Shown: piece after piece, positions 62,390-64,000 of the stretch
Numbering within the stretch: the first letter of the stretch is position 1
Layout of the letters: each line of letters starts with the position of its first letter
Origin: Pseudomonas sp. LRP2-20
GTDB taxonomy: Bacteria; Pseudomonadota; Gammaproteobacteria; Pseudomonadales; Pseudomonadaceae
DNA length: 64,000 nucleotides
Assembly (NCBI RefSeq): GCF_024349685.1
Contig: NZ_AP025944.1
Location: 192,001 to 256,000 of the forward strand
Direction of reading: 5' to 3'
The notes under the pieces: generated by a model
What the model saw: only the letters and a program-made list of their open reading frames with translations
The model's database searches: none
What the model was told of the DNA's origin: nothing
Made by a program: the position numbers and the translations under genes

Positions 62390-63487
62390 ATGAAGAAAAT
62401 GGGCAAGACGTTGCTGGCCGCCGCCCTGATGGGTGCCATGGCCACTGCTGCACAGGCTGAGGACAAGGTACTTAACGTCTACAACTGGTCGGACTACATC
62501 GCTCCGGACACCATCGCCAAGTTCGAGAAGCAGACCGGTATCAAGGTCAAGTACGACGTCTTCGACAGCAACGAAACCCTGGAAGCCAAGCTGCTGGCGG
62601 GCAAGTCGGGCTACGACATCGTCGTGCCGTCCAACAACTTCCTGGCCAAGCAGATCAAGGCAGGCGTCTACGAGGAGCTGGACCGCTCCAAGCTGACCAA
62701 CTGGAAGAACCTCGACGAAGACCTGCTCAAGGCCGTTGGCGATGCCAGCGACCAGGGCAACAAGCACGCTTTCCCGTACATGTGGGGTTCGATCGGTATC
62801 GGCTACAACCCGGAGAAGGTCAAGGCTGCGCTGGGCGTGGACAAGATCGACTCGTGGGACGTGGTGTTCAAGCCTGAGAACATCGCCAAGCTCAAGAGCT
62901 GCGGCGTGAGCTTCCTGGATGCCCCGACCGAGATGATCCCGGCCGCACTGCACTACCTGGGCAAGCCGACCAACAGCACCAGCAAGGAAGACCTGAAGGC
63001 CGCCGAGGAGCTGTTCCTCAAGATCCGTCCTTCGATCACCTACTTCCACTCGTCCAAGTACATTGGCGACATGGCCAACGGCAACATCTGCGTGGCCGTC
63101 GGCTATTCGGGTGACCTGGAGCAGTCCAAGGCACGTGCCCACGAAGCCGGCGACAAGGTCAAGGTGGACTACGTGATTCCGAAAGAAGGTGCCGGCACCT
63201 TCTACGACATGGTCGCCATCCCGAAAGATGCCGAGCATAAAGACGCCGCCTACCAGTTCATGAACTTCCTGCTGCAGCCGGAAATCATGGCCGAAATCAC
63301 CAACGCTGTGCGCTTCCCGAATGGCAACGCCGCTGCCACCCAGTTCGTGGACAAGGCAATCACCAGTGATCCAAGCATCTATCCACCGGCTGAAGTGAAG
63401 AAACAGCTGTATGCCATCGCGGCACCTGATGCCAAGGTCCAGCGTGACATCACCCGTAGCTGGACCAAGATCAAGTCGGGCAAATAA
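62390..63487 (+). CDS. spuD: Polyamine ABC transporter substrate-binding protein (PotF/SpuD-like)
   Basis: 365 residues. A signal peptide ([23 protein letters not shown]) precedes [48 protein letters not shown], the PotF/SpuD ligand-binding fold; YNWSDYI and VFDSNE residues line the amine pocket in the family. It captures putrescine or a related polyamine. It is followed by a second, similar protein gene (start 63663), as in the spuD-spuE pair of P. aeruginosa. CTGGAG is the ribosome binding site. Confidence 0.92.
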   Translation: MKKMGKTLLAAALMGAMATAAQAEDKVLNVYNWSDYIAPDTIAKFEKQTGIKVKYDVFDSNETLEAKLLAGKSGYDIVVPSNNFLAKQIKAGVYEELDRSKLTNWKNLDEDLLKAVGDASDQGNKHAFPYMWGSIGIGYNPEKVKAALGVDKIDSWDVVFKPENIAKLKSCGVSFLDAPTEMIPAALHYLGKPTNSTSKEDLKAAEELFLKIRPSITYFHSSKYIGDMANGNICVAVGYSGDLEQSKARAHEAGDKVKVDYVIPKEGAGTFYDMVAIPKDAEHKDAAYQFMNFLLQPEIMAEITNAVRFPNGNAAATQFVDKAITSDPSIYPPAEVKKQLYAIAAPDAKVQRDITRSWTKIKSGK

Positions 63488-63501
63488 CCCCGATGCGTGA
63501 C

Positions 63502-63529
63502 CTCTGGGCCGGGGTTTTCCGGCCCAGAG
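63502..63529 (+). terminator. Perfect 11-bp hairpin after the first binding-protein gene
   Basis: CTCTGGGCCGG-GGTTTT-CCGGCCCAGAG. A strong stem without a downstream T tract, 14 nt after the stop. It may be an attenuator or a 3' stabiliser between the two binding-protein genes rather than a full terminator. Confidence 0.6.
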
Positions 63530-63536
63530 CCAGTGA

Positions 63537-64000
<464 letters not shown>

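Overview
The window looks like chromosome of a Pseudomonas, most likely of the P. putida group. The evidence is high-GC coding with GTG/TTG starts, about a dozen palindromic REP pairs of the P. putida type (core GCGGGTTTACCCGCGAA), an adhesin exporter of the LapB/LapC type, a 6S RNA next to zapA, and a long housekeeping block (ppk-ppx-trxA-rho-ubiD ... gcvTHP ... argE-argA ... polyamine genes) whose order I recall from P. putida KT2440. There is no rRNA, tRNA, CRISPR array or prophage.

Layout. 1-5988: end of lapB, lapC, then a TauD/TfdA dioxygenase with a three-gene aliphatic sulfonate-type ABC importer. 6286-10898: a small AT-richer island with an orphan Hcp (type VI secretion tube/carrier protein), a 324-residue candidate effector with a glycine-zipper C-terminus, and four tandem paralogous small membrane proteins that look like its immunity proteins; the third is split by a complete IS256-family element (8870-10231, 8-bp target duplication). 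11020-17828: an HTH regulator, a Sel1-repeat protein, and a tightly overlapping marR-FUSC-DUF1656-HlyD-OprM aromatic-acid-type efflux operon. 17829-21160: a long inverted repeat, an FTR1-cytochrome c iron permease, a YaiI protein and a 72-bp tandem REP array.

21163-45144: elbB, a sterol-desaturase-like hydroxylase overlapping a convergent DedA gene, ppk (with a candidate Pho box) and ppx tail to tail, trxA, rho, ubiD plus an Fe-S flavoreductase, chaC, a quinone oxidoreductase, small envelope genes, ygfA / 6S RNA / zapA / zapB-like, then the ygfB-pepP-ubiH-thioesterase-ubiI operon and an iron(III) importer without an ATPase gene. 45268-49773: glycine cleavage genes gcvT, gcvH, gcvP. 49874-57128: a DUF2388 protein, an orphan GspE-type ATPase, an Lrp regulator, a CYTH-CHAD protein, argE and argA.

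57501-64000: polyamine uptake and catabolism: two divergent gamma-glutamyl-polyamine synthetases, an aminotransferase (spuC) broken by a single extra A in an A6 run, and two polyamine-binding proteins, the second cut by the window edge. A perfect Crc/Hfq-type motif lies at the ribosome binding site of the spuI-like gene.

The most novel-looking system is the Hcp/glycine-zipper effector with its multi-copy immunity array: it shows a base-composition break inside the effector, a translationally coupled first immunity gene, and an IS that inactivated one member while the reading frame can still be rebuilt exactly.
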